Below, piece after piece: positions 1 to 9,396 of a stretch of DNA of 64,000 nucleotides; position 1 is the stretch's first letter, and each line of letters opens with the position of its first letter. Source of the stretch: CAVRQM01 sp963822705 (GTDB taxonomy: Bacteria > Pseudomonadota > Alphaproteobacteria > Acetobacterales > Acetobacteraceae); assembly GCA_963822705.1 (NCBI GenBank), contig CAWGIX010000013.1, forward strand, positions 124,001 through 188,000, read 5' to 3'. A program made the translations under genes and the position numbers. The notes below the pieces were generated by a model that searched no databases, was not told where the DNA came from, and saw nothing but the letters and a program-made list of their open reading frames with translations.

Positions 1-788
1 AGCCGGAAGATGTAGAGATTGAGCACCTGAGTGCTGTTGCCCGGCCCGCCGAACGTCATGGCATAGATGAAGTCGAATGTTTTCAGCAGGTCCATCACGC
101 GGATCAGGATGATGATCAGATAATAGGGAACAAGCTGGGGCAGCCGGATCTCGATCAGGATGCGCCATGCCGAAGCGCCGTCCATCTGCGCGGCTCGGAT
201 CGGTTCCGGTGGCAGCGACAGCAAGCCGCCGATCAGGATCATGGCCACGACGGAGGTATTGGCGAGGATCTCGACCAGGATGACCGAGAGCATGGCGGTT
301 GACGGCGACGCGATCCAGGTCAGCGGTGCGATTCCGACGCTTCCAAGAATGGCATTGAGCGGTCCGTAGCTGACGTTGAACATCAGCCGCCACAAAATGC
401 CGAGCACGACCGGCGGCAGCATCAGCGGCACCAGCAGGAGCACGCGAGCGCCATTGGCGACCATGCGGTTCAGCGCCTCGCTGGTCAGCAGTACCGCGAT
501 GGCGGTGCCGAGCACCAGCTCTGCCGGCAGCGCCACGACCGTGAAAATCAGCGACCGTTCGGCCGCGGTCCAGAAGTCGGCGGTGCCCAGGATTTCGCGA
601 TAGTTGGCGAGGCCGGAAAACAGGATGGGCGCACCTGGTACGCGAATGTTCCATGATGACAGGCTGAGCCAGGCGGAGAACAGCAGCGGATAGAGATAGC
701 AAACGACCAGGACCGCCACGCCGGGCAGCAGAAACAGTAAGCCCATCGCGCGGTCGTCACGCGTCCAGTCGGAGGCGGAAAGACGCAT
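1..788 (-). CDS. Sugar ABC transporter permease (MalF/UgpA type), partial
   Basis: Inner-membrane permease of a carbohydrate ABC importer; its 3' end lies beyond the left window edge. The frame translates into hydrophobic helices near residues 14-35 and 85-160. Near the visible end come the EAA-type coupling loop region (ILIEIRLPQLVPYY) and the family hallmark MTFGGPGNSTQVLNLYIF. I chose the ATG at 788, which gives a short N-terminus reading MRLSASDWTRDDRAMG; a GTG at 812 in the same frame is an alternative. It lies about 80 bases downstream of the binding-protein gene on the same strand, so the two probably form one operon with further transport genes outside the window. The substrate cannot be read from sequence; sugar or glycerol-phosphate is the family norm. 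Confidence 0.85.
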   Translation of the reverse strand, partial: MRLSASDWTRDDRAMGLLFLLPGVAVLVVCYLYPLLFSAWLSLSSWNIRVPGAPILFSGLANYREILGTADFWTAAERSLIFTVVALPAELVLGTAIAVLLTSEALNRMVANGARVLLLVPLMLPPVVLGILWRLMFNVSYGPLNAILGSVGIAPLTWIASPSTAMLSVILVEILANTSVVAMILIGGLLSLPPEPIRAAQMDGASAWRILIEIRLPQLVPYYLIIILIRVMDLLKTFDFIYAMTFGGPGNSTQVLNLYIFR

Positions 789-869
789 GAAGGCGCGGTT
801 CTTTCGCTGCACGAACGCCCTGAAGAACAGGAGTGGATGCCGGGGACGCCGGAGCCTCCCCGGCTAAGA

Positions 870-2171
870 CTATTTCGCGCTGATATCGGCGTAGCTGTAG
901 TTCTTCGGTCCGGGCGTGGACTTGAACATCTGCTCCCAAAGATCCGCCGCCTGCTTGACGGCCTGCTCGGGTGTCACACCGCCGGTGAGTGCGGACGACC
1001 AGATCGCACCGCACTGCACGAACCAGTCGATGCCCTTGGGGTGTGCGATAAAGCTTGGGTAGAACGAGGCGGCGCTCGCCGCCACCACCGCATCCATGCC
1101 TGGATACTTCGCAGCGATATCGGGATCGGCGAGGACGGATGTGCGGGTCGAGTAAATGCCATAGTCCAGCATCAGCCGCTTGTTCTGCTTGGCGCTGGTG
1201 ATGTACTGAAGCCAAGCCCAGGCGGCGTCCTTGTGATGGGATGATGCCGATATCGCGACATACCAGGGCGCATAGTTGCCCGGCCCGGGCGGCTTCATGG
1301 CGGCCCATTTGCCGGCAATGCGAGATTTGGACGGCACGTTGAGGCTCGGCTGAATATAGTCGGGCCATTCGATCAACACGGCAGCGTCGCCATTGAGGAA
1401 CACCTGGTCCGCCTCGCCGATATCCATGGCAAACACGCCGGGAGGTGCGTAGCTGAACAGGGTCTTCAGCGTGGCCAGCGCGTCGGCGCCGGCCTTGTCG
1501 TTGAATTGCGGCTGGCCTGCGGCGTTGAACAGCAATCGGTCGGAGTCATCCTTGTAGGCGCCGTAAAAATACTTGTTGAGCTGCACGTTCACGCCGGCGG
1601 CGACAAAACCGTATTGCTTGTCCTTGGTCAGTGCCTTGGCGTCGGCCACCAGATCCGACCAGGTCTGCGGCGGCGCAAGGCCCGCGGTCTTGAACTCATC
1701 AGTGCGGTAAAACATCACCATCGAACGCCCGGTGAGCGGAATTCCGTAGCGTTCGTGGGCCGCGGGGTCGGCGCCGATCAGCTTGTTCAGGCCCTGGTAG
1801 TCTGAAATATCGAAATGCGCCTTGGCGATCAGGTCGTCCAGCGGCTCCAGGTAGGCTTTGACGTTGGGATCCCAGGCGGTATCCACGTCCATCACGTCGA
1901 ACGTGCCGGCCTGGGCCAGAAAGTCGTTCAGCATCTGGTCCTGCATTTGCTCCCACGGTGCCTCGACGAACTGCACCGTGGCACCGGTCTCTGCCTTGAA
2001 CTCCTCGGCCATTTTTTTGTAGCCGTTATTTCGATCGGTCGCTCCCGCCTGACCGAAATGTGTGATGGTAACGTCGGCGAATTGCTGCGCGGCCTTCGCA
2101 TGGCAGTACAGGCCCAAGGCCATTATACCGCCGCACAAGGTCCTGGCTATGGCAGTCATGAGGCGTTTCAT
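870..2171 (-). CDS. Extracellular sugar-binding protein, family 1 (ABC importer)
   Basis: Periplasmic solute-binding protein that delivers a carbohydrate to the permease encoded just downstream. The 433-residue product has a signal peptide (MKRLMTAIARTLCGGIMALG, mature protein probably from about residue 28). The usual family-1 features follow: TDRNNGYKKMAEEFKAETGA near residues 45-65, then a DVMDVDTAW segment and a conserved WP-rich region near residue 270. A strong ribosome site (AAGGAG, spacing about 5) precedes the ATG, which decides the start. About 150 bases separate it from the upstream tRNA gene, room for its promoter. The ligand is unknown. Confidence 0.9.
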   Translation of the reverse strand: MKRLMTAIARTLCGGIMALGLYCHAKAAQQFADVTITHFGQAGATDRNNGYKKMAEEFKAETGATVQFVEAPWEQMQDQMLNDFLAQAGTFDVMDVDTAWDPNVKAYLEPLDDLIAKAHFDISDYQGLNKLIGADPAAHERYGIPLTGRSMVMFYRTDEFKTAGLAPPQTWSDLVADAKALTKDKQYGFVAAGVNVQLNKYFYGAYKDDSDRLLFNAAGQPQFNDKAGADALATLKTLFSYAPPGVFAMDIGEADQVFLNGDAAVLIEWPDYIQPSLNVPSKSRIAGKWAAMKPPGPGNYAPWYVAISASSHHKDAAWAWLQYITSAKQNKRLMLDYGIYSTRTSVLADPDIAAKYPGMDAVVAASAASFYPSFIAHPKGIDWFVQCGAIWSSALTGGVTPEQAVKQAADLWEQMFKSTPGPKNYSYADISAK

Positions 2172-2294
2172 CTAAGCTCCTTTTGGGTTTTCCGATATCA
2201 GTTTCAGGTCAGAACGTCGCTCGGGGGCGGCGATCGCGTGGGGGCAACTGGAAAGGGGGTGATGTAACTCACTGAGCTCAGCAATTTCCGGAGT

Positions 2295-2328
2295 TACAAG
2301 CTAGCATCGGGCTACAAGCTAGCATCGG
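2295..2328. repeat. 16-bp direct repeat, two copies in tandem
   Basis: The string TACAAGCTAGCATCGG occurs at 2295-2310 and again at 2313-2328. The second copy runs into the 3' end of the tRNA-Ser gene. It contains the palindrome GCTAGC. It may be a local duplication next to the tRNA end; no integrase gene is adjacent, so I do not call it an attachment site. Confidence 0.6.
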
Positions 2329-2413
2329 AAGGAGTGGGATTCGAACCCACGGTACGCTATTAACGTACACACGCTTTCCAAGCGTGCGCCTTAAGCCGCT
2401 CGGCCATCCTTCC
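2327..2413 (-). tRNA. tRNA-Ser, anticodon GGA
   Basis: Read on the minus strand the 87-base gene begins GGAAGGATGGCCGAGCGG and ends in the complementary acceptor arm CTCCTTCC. It has the long variable arm expected for a class II tRNA (paired GTACGTTA/TAGCGTAC), the T-loop GGTTCGAATCC, and an anticodon stem-loop ACGCT-TGGAAA-GCGTG that places GGA as the anticodon (reads UCC/UCU serine codons). CCA is not encoded in the DNA; the following bases are GATG. Confidence 0.97.
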
Positions 2414-2442
2414 CGACCGATCCCATTATACTGCATCGCGGC

Positions 2443-4245
2443 CTACGCGTCCATCTTCAGCGCCGCCAAAAACGCGCTCTGCGGGATTTCGACCTTGCCG
2501 AACTGGCGCATGCGCTTCTTGCCCTCCTTCTGCTTTTCCAGCAGCTTGCGCTTGCGGGTTACGTCGCCCCCATAACACTTCGCGGTTACGTCCTTGGACA
2601 GCGCGCTGATGGTCTCCCGCGCGATCACCCGCCCCCCGATCGCCGCCTGCACGGCGATCTTGAACAACTGCCGCGGGATCAGCTCCTTCAGCTTTGCGCA
2701 GATCGACCGCGCGCGTGCCTCCGCGGCGCCGCGGTGAGCGATGAACGACAGCGCGTCCACCGGGTCGCCGTTGACCAGGATGGAAATGCGCACCACCTCG
2801 CTCTGCGCGTAGCCGTCCATCGCGTAATCGAAACTGGCGTAACCGCGGCTGACCGATTTCAGCCGGTCATAAAAGTCGAACACGACTTCGTTCAGCGGCA
2901 GTCGGTAGACTGCCATCGCGCGGTTGCCGACATAGGTCAGGTCCGCCTGTTGGCCGCGCCGGTCGTTGCACAAGGTCAGCACGGCGCCCAAATAATCGTC
3001 CGGCACCATGATCGTGGCCTTGATCCACGGCTCCTCGATATGGTCGACCAGGCTGCCATCCGGCATGTCGGCCGGGTTGTGCAACTCCTCCACCGTGCCG
3101 TTGGTGCGATGCACGCGATAGACCACGCTGGGCGCGGTGGCGATCAGGTCTAGGGCAAACTCGCGCGCCAGCCGCTCCTGCACGATCTCCAGGTGCAGTA
3201 GTCCCAGAAACCCGCAGCGGTAGCCAAACCCGAGTGCCGCGGAAGTTTCCGGGTCGTAGTGGAACGAAGCGTCGTTCAGTCGCAGTTTGGCAAGGCTCTC
3301 GCGCAGTTTTTCAAAATCGTCCGCGTCGACGGGGTAGAGTCCGCACCACACCACCGGCACCGAGGGTTTGAACCCCGGCAGCGGTTCCGGCGCCGGGGTT
3401 CGGTCGTCGGTGATCGTGTCGCCGATCTTGCAATCGGCCACGGTCTTGATCGAGGCGGTGATGTAGCCGATCTCGCCGGGGCCCAGACCGTCGGCGGCCA
3501 CCATGCGAGGCGTGAACACGCCGGTTTGGTCGATCGAATGAGCCGCACCGGTGCTCATCATGCGCACTTTCTGGCCGCGCTTGAGGCGCCCATCCTTGAT
3601 CCGCACGAGGATCACCACGCCGAGATACTGGTCGTACCAGCTGTCCACCAGCAACGCTTTCAGCGGCGCTGTTTCGTTCCCGGAAGGCGCCGGCAGGCGG
3701 GTGACCAGCGCCTCCAGCACGCCCTCGATATTCAGTCCGGTTTTGGCGCTGATCAGCACGGCGTCGGATGCATCCAGACCGATCACGTCCTCGATCTGCT
3801 GGCGCACCCGCTCCGGCTCAGCGGCCGGAAGGTCGATCTTGTTCAGTACCGGCACGATCTCGTGGCCGGCCTCGATCGCGGCATAGACGTTGGCCAGCGT
3901 CTGCGCCTCCACCCCCTGCGAGGCGTCCACCACCAGCAGCGATCCCTCGCAAGCCGCCAGGCTGCGGGAGACCTCGTAGGCAAAATCGACGTGGCCGGGC
4001 GTGTCCATCAAGTTCAGCACATAGGCTTGGCCGTCGCGAGCATTGTAGGTCAGGCGAACGGTCTGAGCCTTGATGGTGATCCCGCGCTCCCGCTCCAGCT
4101 CCATGTTATCGAGCACCTGCTCGGTCATCTCGCGGTCGGGCAACGCGCCCGTGGCCTGGATCAACCGGTCGGCCAAGGTGCTCTTGCCATGGTCGATATG
4201 GGCGATGATGGCAAAATTGCGGATTCGGGAAAGGGGGATCGGCAT
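2443..4245 (-). CDS. lepA: Elongation factor 4 (LepA), ribosome-associated GTPase
   Basis: Translational GTPase thought to back-translocate or rescue stalled ribosomes. The 600-residue product is the usual LepA length and uninterrupted. GTP-binding motifs are in order: AHIDHGKST (P-loop, near residue 15), DTPGHVDF (G3, near residue 80) and NKIDLP (G4, near residue 135). The EF-G-like domains follow and then the LepA-specific C-terminal domain with the family block YGGDVTRKRKLLEKQKEGKK near residue 565. It lies between the tRNA-Ser gene and two small unknown genes on the same strand. It is one of the few long housekeeping genes here with no frame break. Confidence 0.98.
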   Translation of the reverse strand: MPIPLSRIRNFAIIAHIDHGKSTLADRLIQATGALPDREMTEQVLDNMELERERGITIKAQTVRLTYNARDGQAYVLNLMDTPGHVDFAYEVSRSLAACEGSLLVVDASQGVEAQTLANVYAAIEAGHEIVPVLNKIDLPAAEPERVRQQIEDVIGLDASDAVLISAKTGLNIEGVLEALVTRLPAPSGNETAPLKALLVDSWYDQYLGVVILVRIKDGRLKRGQKVRMMSTGAAHSIDQTGVFTPRMVAADGLGPGEIGYITASIKTVADCKIGDTITDDRTPAPEPLPGFKPSVPVVWCGLYPVDADDFEKLRESLAKLRLNDASFHYDPETSAALGFGYRCGFLGLLHLEIVQERLAREFALDLIATAPSVVYRVHRTNGTVEELHNPADMPDGSLVDHIEEPWIKATIMVPDDYLGAVLTLCNDRRGQQADLTYVGNRAMAVYRLPLNEVVFDFYDRLKSVSRGYASFDYAMDGYAQSEVVRISILVNGDPVDALSFIAHRGAAEARARSICAKLKELIPRQLFKIAVQAAIGGRVIARETISALSKDVTAKCYGGDVTRKRKLLEKQKEGKKRMRQFGKVEIPQSAFLAALKMDA

Positions 4246-4269
4246 GAATGGTCTGTCCCGAAACCGTCG

Positions 4270-4629
4270 TCAGTCCGATCGCTTGCCGAAATAGTAGCCC
4301 AGTACCAGCGTGACGATGGGCAGTAGCAGCGTGTTGGCCAGCTCTCTGGCCTTGTCGGCGTTCGCTGTAATCCGATCGGCCGCGGTCGAGAAGGGGGCCA
4401 ACAGATAGGCCCCTATCAGCACGATCACAACCGCGACGAACAGGCCTACAATTAGCTGCGCGATGAGGCTCTGGTTGCGCTCGAATTCGCTGAGCCTCTG
4501 CTCTGTTTGTCGCTCGATGCGGCGGCTCTGCTCGGCCTGTGCCGCCAGTTCCCGCAGCAGCGCGTCGGCCTCAAGCGCGGGCAGTGCCGGGTCAGGAGCG
4601 GGCCACGTCGCGTCCGTTTCGGTCACCAC
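4270..4629 (-). CDS. Small membrane protein with two helices, unknown function
   Basis: Encodes about 119 residues. The first half is charged and predicted coiled coil (LLRELAAQAEQSRRIERQTE near residues 24-43), followed by two hydrophobic segments near residues 55-80 and 98-115 and a charged tail. The start is GTG, overlapping the stop of the upstream small gene (GTGGTGA), which suggests translational coupling. It ends 24 bases before lepA begins on the same strand. I do not recognise the family; a membrane-anchored coiled-coil protein is all the sequence supports. Confidence 0.65.
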   Translation of the reverse strand: MVTETDATWPAPDPALPALEADALLRELAAQAEQSRRIERQTEQRLSEFERNQSLIAQLIVGLFVAVVIVLIGAYLLAPFSTAADRITANADKARELANTLLLPIVTLVLGYYFGKRSD

Positions 4630-4861
4630 CCCTTTTTCCGAGTAATCGCCTCCACGGCATTGTGCTGCCCCTGGGCGATCCTCTGCGCCGAGGAAGCAAG
4701 GTCGCGGGCGATTCGCAGCAACTGGTCCCGCTGCGCGGGGGGCGATTCCCTGGCCACATCGACCAGAACTCGGCGAGCTCCAATATGTTGTTGCTGGCAG
4801 AAAATACCTCGTGGACGGCCCCCGCGAGGGTCGGTCGCGTGGTCGATGCTGTATCTGACAT
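4623..4861 (-). CDS. Small helical protein, unknown; one frame break
   Basis: Read with one frame correction near 4775, this minus-strand locus gives about 79 residues starting MSDTASTTRPTLAGAV and ending in a helical stretch with SPPAQRDQLLRIARDLASSA. The open frame is 239 bases, not a multiple of three, so a base is missing or extra. Composition and the tight overlap with the following small membrane gene (its stop lies inside that gene's GTGGTGA start) support a real two-gene unit. No known domain recognised. Confidence 0.5.
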
Positions 4862-5045
4862 GAACTCGCTTTCCCGCTCCGGCCCGAGCCGCACCGCGTG
4901 ACCGTTGTGTTCTCGGGCGGTGCCGCCGTTTATCATGAAGGCGGCCGCCTGCCCACTGCCAAGCCCCGGTGCACTCTCGCAAGGCAGGGCTTTCACCGCT
5001 GCGCCGGTGTGCTTACCGTACCCTCGGCACGGGGATCGAGGTGCG

Positions 5046-6001
5046 GTGGGCCGCTACGTACTGAACCGGCTGGGTCAGGCAGCGGTGCTGCTGCTGGGGG
5101 TGTCGGTCATCGGCTTCGCCCTGATGCACCTGGCACCTGGCGGCCCGTTGGCGCTGTACACCATCAACCCCACCGTGACCGCGCAGGACATCGAGCGGGT
5201 AAAAGCCCAGTTCGGCCTGGACCAGCCGATCTACGTGCAATACGTGAAATGGGCGTTCGGCATGCTGAGCGGCCACTGGGGCTACAGCTTTTTCGGCGGC
5301 AGGCCGGTCGCGGCCATCGTGCTGGAGCGGCTGCCGGCCACGCTGGAACTGATGGGGTCGGCGCTACTGTTGGCGCTGGTCGTCGGTCTCACCATCGGCA
5401 TTCTGGCCGCGGTCCGTCGCAATACCGTGTTCGACTACGCCACCGCGACCGCGGCGATGATAGCACTGTCGCTGCCCACGTTCTGGTTCGGGCTGCTGGG
5501 CATCTACGTCTTCGCCCAAGTCTTGGGCTGGCTGCCGGCCGGCGGCATGTCCAGCACCGGCGGCGGCGACCTGCTCGACCGGTTGCGCCACCTGCTGCTG
5601 CCGATGCTGGTTCTGGCGTTCGTGCTGGTGGCACAATGGAGCCGCTACACGCGCTCGGCCATGCTCGACATTTTGGGCCAGGATTTCATGCGCACCGCAG
5701 GGCAAAGGGGCTGTCGCGCGCGCGGGTTCTGCTGGGCCACGGGCTGCGCGCCGCCCTGGTGCCGCTGGTCACGCTCGCGGGGCTGCAGCTGCCGCTGCTG
5801 GTGGGAGGCGCGCTGGTGACGGAAACCGTGTTTTCGTGGCCCGGCATGGGGCTGCTGTTCGTCAATGCCCTGGGCACCCGCGACTACCCGGTGCTGATGG
5901 CCATCCTGATGCTGGGCGCGCTGGTGGTGGTGCTCGGCAACCTCGCCGCCGACCTGGCTGCGGCGCTAATCGACCCGCGTATCCGCGTGGCGCATGTCTG
6001 A
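5046..6001 (+). CDS. Dipeptide/opine-type ABC permease (DppB-like); one frame break
   Basis: First inner-membrane permease of an Opp/Dpp-family importer. It begins GRYVLNRLGQAAVLLLGVSV and shows the family hallmarks HLAPGGPLALY (near residue 30), a periplasmic segment FGLDQPIYVQYVKW, and six hydrophobic helices. Near 5700 the frame changes by one base: the expected sequence A-R-A-K-G-L-S-R-A-R of the coupling loop is split, and the rest continues in another frame to the stop at 6001. The total of 956 bases is one short of a whole number of codons. Its end overlaps the next permease gene (ATGTCTGA). The start is GTG at 5046. Confidence 0.85.
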
Positions 6002-6878
6002 CCTGGCCCTCCTGCCCGGCACGCCGCTGGCCGCGCCCACTCCGCGGCTAGGAGTGCCGCGGCGTTTTCTGCGCCACCGGCTCGCCGTGCTGGGAGTGGT
6101 GGTGATCGTGTTTCTGGCGGTGGCGGCCGCCTGCGCCGGCTGGCTGGCGCCCTATGACCCGGACGACATCGACATCGCCAACCGCTACGCCCCGCCGCTC
6201 AGCGCCGGGCATCTTTTGGGCGTGGACGAACTCGGACGCGACACGCTGAGCCGGCTCATGTTCGCTGGCCGCATCTCGCTCGCGGTGGGCATTGCCGCGA
6301 TGCTGGTCACCGTCGTCGTGGGGTTCGCGGTGGGCGCTTTCGCCGCCTATCGGGGCGGCTGGCTGGATACGGCGCTGATGCGGCTGACCGACATGATGCT
6401 GTGCTTTCCCAGCGTGTTCCTGCTGCTGTTCGTGGCGGCGTTCGTCACCCCCACGCTGGTCTCCATCTCGCTCATGATCGGCCTGACCATCTGGATGGAG
6501 ATCGCCCGCATCGTCCACGCCCAGATTTTGGCGTTGAAACACGCTGACTTCATCGAAGCCGCACGCATGGCGGGCGCGTCCTCGGCGCGCATCGTGCTGC
6601 GCCAGATCCTGCCCAACACGCTGGCCCCGGTGCTGGTGGCGGCCACGCTGAACACCGCCAACGCCATTCTGCTGGAGAGCTATATCAGTTTTTTGGGCTA
6701 TGGCATCCAGCCGCCGCAAGCTAGCTGGGGCAACATGCTGACCAATGCGCAGGATGCGTTCCAGGTGGACCCGTGGCTGGCGGTATTTCCCGGGCTCGCG
6801 ATCACGCTGGCGGTGGCAAGCTTCAATTTTATCGGCGACGGGCTGCGCGACGCGCTGGACCCGCGCCTGCGGGACTAG
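5994..6878 (+). CDS. Dipeptide/opine-type ABC permease (DppC-like)
   Basis: Second permease of the same importer, 294 residues, intact. It has the DppC N-terminal helix, the conserved motif HLLGVDELGRDTLSRLMFAG near residue 75, and the coupling loop EAARMAGASSARIVLRQILP near residue 185. It ends GDGLRDALDPRLRD, which is typical for the family. The start overlaps the stop of the previous gene, and a flavoenzyme gene follows after three bases. The transporter and the oxidoreductases are therefore almost certainly co-transcribed. Confidence 0.93.
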   Translation: MSDLALLPGTPLAAPTPRLGVPRRFLRHRLAVLGVVVIVFLAVAAACAGWLAPYDPDDIDIANRYAPPLSAGHLLGVDELGRDTLSRLMFAGRISLAVGIAAMLVTVVVGFAVGAFAAYRGGWLDTALMRLTDMMLCFPSVFLLLFVAAFVTPTLVSISLMIGLTIWMEIARIVHAQILALKHADFIEAARMAGASSARIVLRQILPNTLAPVLVAATLNTANAILLESYISFLGYGIQPPQASWGNMLTNAQDAFQVDPWLAVFPGLAITLAVASFNFIGDGLRDALDPRLRD

Positions 6879-6881
6879 CCG

Positions 6882-8216
6882 ATGACGGTCGACCCATTCT
6901 CCCAGGCGGACAAATTTTCCCTGGCCGCCGAACATTTCGACGTGGCGGTGGTGGGTGCCGGACCGGCCGGGGTTGCGGCGGCGCTGGAGGCCGCGCGGCC
7001 GGGGCGGCGGGTGCTGCTGGTGGACGAGAACCCGGTGGCTCCCGGTCTCATCGGGCTGGACGTGCCGCTGCGGTACGGCGGCCGCGCCACCCCCGCGGTG
7101 CAGCGCCAGGACCGCATGCTGGAGCAGATTCTCAGCTCCGACCCGCTGCTGGCGGAGGCTTTTGACGCCGGCGTGGATGTGCGGCTCGGAACCTCGGTGT
7201 GGGGCGCCTGGGTGCCGGGGCCGGCCAAGCGCTCGGTGCCGGCGAAAATGTTGGGCCTGTGCGACGAGACCGCGTCATCGCTGGTCGGTTTTGACGAACT
7301 GGTCGTGGCGGCCGGTGCCCGCGACCTGTCGCTCGGTTTTGCAGGCGCGGACCTGCCAGGGGTGGTGGGCGCCAATGCGCTGCACAGCCTGCTCACCCGC
7401 TACAACGCCTTTTCCGGCCGGCGTGTCGTTGTAGTAGGCGATGGCGCGCTCGCAGAGGCGACGGCGGCGCTCGTGCTCGACACAAGGTTGGAGTTGGTCG
7501 AGACGGTGCGGCTCCCAGACGTGCCGCTGGGGGTAACAGGCGGCCCGGATGGGGTTGAGGCGATCACCATCGCAGCCCCGGATGGCACGCAGCGGATTCT
7601 TGAATGCGACACGGTGGCGCTGGCGGTCGGCTTGCTGCCCAACGTGGAACTGCCGGCGGTGCTGGGCTGCGATCTGGGATTTGATGCGACCCGTGGCGGC
7701 TGGGTGCCGGTGCTGGATGCGCAGGGGCGCACGTCGCTGCCGTTCGTCCGCGTCGTGGGCGACGCGGCGGGGACTTTTGCCGACGATCGCATGGACTGGA
7801 TGCGGGCCCTGCTGCGCACCGGCGGCGGCGCGCCGCTGCTGTGCATCTGCGAAGACGTGTCGCGAGATGAATTTTCCGCCTTGGCGCCGCCCCGCTATCT
7901 CGGCGCGTCGGCGCAGGGTCAGGCGGTGCTCGACCCGGTGGGGGGAACCCACCCGGACCATGCCAAGCGCCTGACCCGCGCCGGTATGGGTGCCTGCCAG
8001 GGCCGCCGCTGCCGCGAGCAGGTGGCGATGCTGTTGGCGCTGGAGCGCGGCGTGGATCTGGGAGAAATCCCGCTGGCCAGCTACCGGATGCCGCTGCGCC
8101 CGGTGCCGCTGGGCGTGCTGGGACAGCAGGACGAGGACCCCGACACCTGGCCGGTGTGGTTTGCCATCGACACGCAATGGACTCATTGGCGCGACATTGC
8201 GGTGACCGAGCCATGA
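6882..8216 (+). CDS. FAD-dependent oxidoreductase with BFD-like [2Fe-2S] domain (OoxA/HcnB type)
   Basis: Encodes 444 residues. An N-terminal Rossmann FAD site VAVVGAGPAGVAAALEAARP (near residues 24-43) and a second dinucleotide-binding site VVVVGDGALAEATAALVL (near residue 185) mark a two-dinucleotide flavoprotein. The C-terminal 110 residues carry a bacterioferredoxin-like cluster domain with four cysteines, C-I-C near residue 322 and C-Q-G-R-R-C near residue 375. This architecture matches subunit A of opine oxidases and HcnB of hydrogen cyanide synthase, which pair with a D-amino-acid-oxidase-like subunit, encoded next. The operon with an Opp/Dpp importer favours an imported opine or N-substituted amino acid as substrate; that is inference. 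Confidence 0.85.
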   Translation: MTVDPFSQADKFSLAAEHFDVAVVGAGPAGVAAALEAARPGRRVLLVDENPVAPGLIGLDVPLRYGGRATPAVQRQDRMLEQILSSDPLLAEAFDAGVDVRLGTSVWGAWVPGPAKRSVPAKMLGLCDETASSLVGFDELVVAAGARDLSLGFAGADLPGVVGANALHSLLTRYNAFSGRRVVVVGDGALAEATAALVLDTRLELVETVRLPDVPLGVTGGPDGVEAITIAAPDGTQRILECDTVALAVGLLPNVELPAVLGCDLGFDATRGGWVPVLDAQGRTSLPFVRVVGDAAGTFADDRMDWMRALLRTGGGAPLLCICEDVSRDEFSALAPPRYLGASAQGQAVLDPVGGTHPDHAKRLTRAGMGACQGRRCREQVAMLLALERGVDLGEIPLASYRMPLRPVPLGVLGQQDEDPDTWPVWFAIDTQWTHWRDIAVTEP

Positions 8217-8226
8217 GCATCGGGTC

Positions 8227-9396
8227 GTGACTCAGGGCGCCTCCGTGGTGGTGGTGGGCGGCGGGGTCACCGGCCTGTCCGCGGCTTGGTGGCTGGCGCG
8301 CGACGGCGTGGACGTGCTGGTGCTGGAGCGCGGGGTCATCGGCTGGGAAGCCTCGGGACGCAACGGCGGCGGCTGCACGCATTTCCACTCGCCGCTGTTC
8401 GAGGAAGAGCAGCGACTGTGGCCGCAGATGGATGCGCTGCTCGGCCACCCGACGGAATGGCGGCCGTACCGCATCGGCATCGCGCTGGACGAAGCCGACA
8501 TGCAGCATTTCGCCGTCGCCTACGGAGCCGATCGCGACGACGGCCGGCGCATCGAAAAGCTGGACAACAAGGCATTGCGCGAACTGGTGCCGCTGGTCGG
8601 CGAGACCGCGCATGGCGGCTACTTCTTCCATTTTGGCGGCCATGCGAATCCGCAGCGCACCGTGCAAGCCTACGGCTGGGCGCTGCAGCGGCTTGGCGGG
8701 CGGATCGCGCAGCACACCGGGGTGACGGGATTCGAGGTGGAGGGGGACCGGGTCGTCGCCGTGCTGGCCGGCGCGGAAAAGTTTGCCTGCGACAGCGTGG
8801 TGATCGCCGCCGGGCCGCAGACCGGCGTGCTGACGCGAATGCTCGGGCGGGAAATCCCGGTGACGCCGGCTCGGGCGGAAATGTTCGTGACCGAGCCGCT
8901 GCCGCTGCTGAAACACGGCGGGTTCGACGGGGCCGGGCTGTACGGGCGGCAGAGCCTGCGCGGCAACCTGGTCTATGGCGGCGGCTGGCACGAGTGGTTG
9001 CCCGAGGGCGACCCCGGTTTCGCGCGCCCGACCACGCCGATGGTCCGCAACCTCGCCCGCCGCCTGGCCGCCCTGCTGCCGAAAGCCGCCCACGCGAGGG
9101 TGATCCGCTCCTGGGCCGGGATCATCGAGAACACGCCGGACGGCCGGCCCGTGATCGACCGCCTCGACGAGCCGCACAACGTCGTGGTGGCGACCATGTC
9201 GAGCGTGGGGTTCGGCCTATCGCCCGCCTCCGGCCATGCCGTCGCCGAGCTGGTGCAGTTCGGAGAATGCCGGTTCGCCGACTTGCGGGCGCTGCGAGCG
9301 TCACGGTTTGCCAACCTGCCGCGCGACTGGCGCGAGCGAAAAGGCTGGGTCCCGCCCGGCCCTCTCGCCTCGCCCGAGGTGGCACGCGCGGCGTGA
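8227..9396 (+). CDS. FAD-dependent D-amino-acid oxidase family protein (OoxB/HcnC type)
   Basis: Encodes 389 residues, start GTG at 8227, ten bases after the previous stop. The FAD-binding N-terminus reads SVVVVGGGVTGLSAAWWLAR, followed by the DAO-family loop GWEASGRNGGGCTHF. The C-terminus has RSWAGIIENTPDGRPVID, the conserved substrate/FAD region of the DadA/HcnC group. It is the expected catalytic partner for the upstream iron-sulphur flavoprotein. Together they would oxidise a C-N bond of an imported substrate and pass electrons to the membrane. I see no separate small HcnA-like ferredoxin gene; the [2Fe-2S] centre seems to be within the first subunit. Confidence 0.85.
   Translation: MTQGASVVVVGGGVTGLSAAWWLARDGVDVLVLERGVIGWEASGRNGGGCTHFHSPLFEEEQRLWPQMDALLGHPTEWRPYRIGIALDEADMQHFAVAYGADRDDGRRIEKLDNKALRELVPLVGETAHGGYFFHFGGHANPQRTVQAYGWALQRLGGRIAQHTGVTGFEVEGDRVVAVLAGAEKFACDSVVIAAGPQTGVLTRMLGREIPVTPARAEMFVTEPLPLLKHGGFDGAGLYGRQSLRGNLVYGGGWHEWLPEGDPGFARPTTPMVRNLARRLAALLPKAAHARVIRSWAGIIENTPDGRPVIDRLDEPHNVVVATMSSVGFGLSPASGHAVAELVQFGECRFADLRALRASRFANLPRDWRERKGWVPPGPLASPEVARAA

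Noticed and set aside
2295..2413. Attachment site at tRNA-Ser
   Set aside because: The 16-bp repeat is adjacent and tandem, not separated by an island, and no integrase is near.
3259..4326. Open frame of 355 codons opposite lepA
   Set aside because: It mirrors a conserved GTPase gene in GC-rich DNA; the composition (His, Arg, Gly, Asp rich) and lack of motifs are those of a shadow frame.
7564..9177. 537-codon minus-strand frame opposite the flavoprotein genes
   Set aside because: Shadow of two conserved FAD enzymes; no independent features.
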